Source: Bacteroidia bacterium (GTDB lineage: Bacteria > Bacteroidota > Bacteroidia > Bacteroidales > VadinHA17). Taken from it: DNA of 6,833 nt. Of the stretch, positions 6,292 through 6,833 are shown piece after piece. The stretch spans positions 1 through 6,833 of the forward strand of contig JAPLEC010000454.1 of the NCBI GenBank assembly GCA_026391515.1, read 5' to 3'. Below the pieces are notes generated by a model. The model saw only the letters and a list, made by a program, of their open reading frames with translations. It searched no databases and was not told where the DNA came from. Position 1 is the stretch's first letter. Each line of letters begins with the position of its first letter. Both the position numbers and the translations under genes were made by a program.

Positions 6292-6522
6292 ATGAAAAAG
6301 AGACTTTTATTTGCTGCAGCTTTTGTTTTATTTGTTTTTATTGCTGGTTCATTTGGTTCATGTAAAAAAGATTGCAAAACCTGCAAACAGGTGACATATG
6401 TTGACGGAGTGTGGGACAGGGAAGGGGGTTCTCAGGAATATTGCGGCGCTTCACTTACTGCTATCGAGGCTGAGGATGACTTTATTTCCGGTAATGAACG
6501 TACAACATGGGAGTGCCATTAA
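6292..6522 (+). CDS. Small Cys-rich lipoprotein of unknown function
   Basis: This 76-residue protein starts with a lipoprotein signal peptide (MKKRLLF, hydrophobic 5-19, then SFGSC with Cys24 as the lipidation site followed by KKD). The mature part is only about 53 residues and has four more cysteines: C28 and C31 (DCKTC), C51 (EYCG) and C75 (second-last residue), enough for two disulfides in the periplasm or at the cell surface. The spacing CxxC...EYCGxxLxAIE...WEC-H looks like a family of tiny Bacteroidota lipoproteins that I have seen as uncharacterised; no function is known to me. It is the only plus-strand gene in the window, preceded by a candidate promoter box and no Shine-Dalgarno sequence. 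Its TAA stop overlaps the stop of the opposing phosphatase gene. Confidence 0.8.
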   Translation: MKKRLLFAAAFVLFVFIAGSFGSCKKDCKTCKQVTYVDGVWDREGGSQEYCGASLTAIEAEDDFISGNERTTWECH

Positions 6523-6833
6523 TAACGGACCCCGATAAATGTGACATCGTCGACCTGAGGACTATCGCCGCGCCATTTTTCAAAAATATCATTAAGTATT
6601 TCCGCCTGCTTCAGCATAGGTTGACTTGTTATCTTAACTAAAGTTTCTTTCAGCTGCACCGACATAAATTTCTTTTGGCTTGGTCCTCCAAACTGATCAG
6701 AAAAACCATCTGAAAACATATAAAAGGCATCACCTTTCTGCAATTCTATTTTATGCAGTGTGAAAGGATTCATTCTGTAATGTATTGCTGCCGGCATTTT
6801 ATCAGGACGGTAATGAATAAGTTCGCCTCCTCT
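6519..6833 (-). CDS. SpoIIE/PP2C-family serine phosphatase, C-terminal part only
   Basis: The frame is open to the right edge of the window; only the last 104 residues are seen (beginning RGGELIHYRPDK). The ATG at 6797 is inside the conserved DKMP motif and is not the start. Diagnostic blocks are HYRPDKMPAAI (7-17 of the fragment), LQKGDAFYMFSDGFSDQFGG (31-50), where D42 of SDG is a predicted metal ligand, and PQVDDVTFIGV (92-102), where D95/D96 complete the metal site. These are the final motifs of the SpoIIE/RsbU phosphatase fold (Mn/Mg dependent), which dephosphorylates Ser/Thr of anti-sigma-antagonist or similar proteins. In Bacteroidota such domains usually follow a sensor region (TPR, GAF or two-component-like), which would lie beyond the window. 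It converges on the small lipoprotein gene with a four-base overlap. Confidence 0.9.
   Translation of the reverse strand, partial: RGGELIHYRPDKMPAAIHYRMNPFTLHKIELQKGDAFYMFSDGFSDQFGGPSQKKFMSVQLKETLVKITSQPMLKQAEILNDIFEKWRGDSPQVDDVTFIGVRY

Noticed and set aside
6519..6797. Reading 6797-6519 as a complete 92-residue gene
   Set aside because: The frame stays open to the window edge and the upstream residues GGELIHYRPDK belong to the same phosphatase motif, so the ATG is internal.

Overview
The window looks like a chromosomal segment of a Bacteroidota bacterium. The evidence is AT-rich DNA, almost no Shine-Dalgarno sequences, lipoproteins with Cys-Lys/Cys-Asn after the signal peptide, a protein joining an Ig-like domain to a small outer-membrane barrel, TAnnTTTG-type promoter boxes, and intergenic repeats of a kind I recall from this phylum. 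I cannot place it below phylum level. No rRNA, tRNA, CRISPR array, transposase or phage gene is visible.

Layout: seven of the eight genes are on the minus strand, so transcription mostly runs right to left. At the right edge (6833-6519) is the C-terminal end of a SpoIIE/PP2C-type phosphatase. It meets the only plus-strand gene (6292-6522), a small Cys-rich lipoprotein, tail to tail, and the two stop codons share the bases TTAA. A divergent 168-bp AT-rich gap separates that lipoprotein from a small multi-pass membrane protein (6123-5740). A perfect 34-bp palindrome followed by a T-tract, probably a terminator, comes next. Then comes ettA (5615-3933), an ABC-F translation factor. A 210-bp gap filled with repeat-like sequence separates ettA from a two-gene unit: a secreted oligogalacturonate-lyase-like beta-propeller (3722-2364) and, 17 bp downstream, a lipoprotein of the MJ1477/TM1410 (GH114-like) glycoside hydrolase group (2346-1378). 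After a 195-bp gap lies a second pair: an Ig-like/beta-barrel surface protein (1182-475) and, 27 bp downstream, a secreted protein cut by the left edge (447-1).

The most interesting observation is the GH114-like lipoprotein. Its conserved blocks are all present but in rotated order: the half that normally follows the DGVxxD block comes first, and the protein ends just after DGVYLD. This is what a circular permutation of the TIM barrel would produce. It sits in an apparent operon with a lyase-like propeller that carries a signal peptide, which suggests an envelope-located pair acting on an acidic or amino-sugar glycan. There is no SusC/SusD pair in the window.
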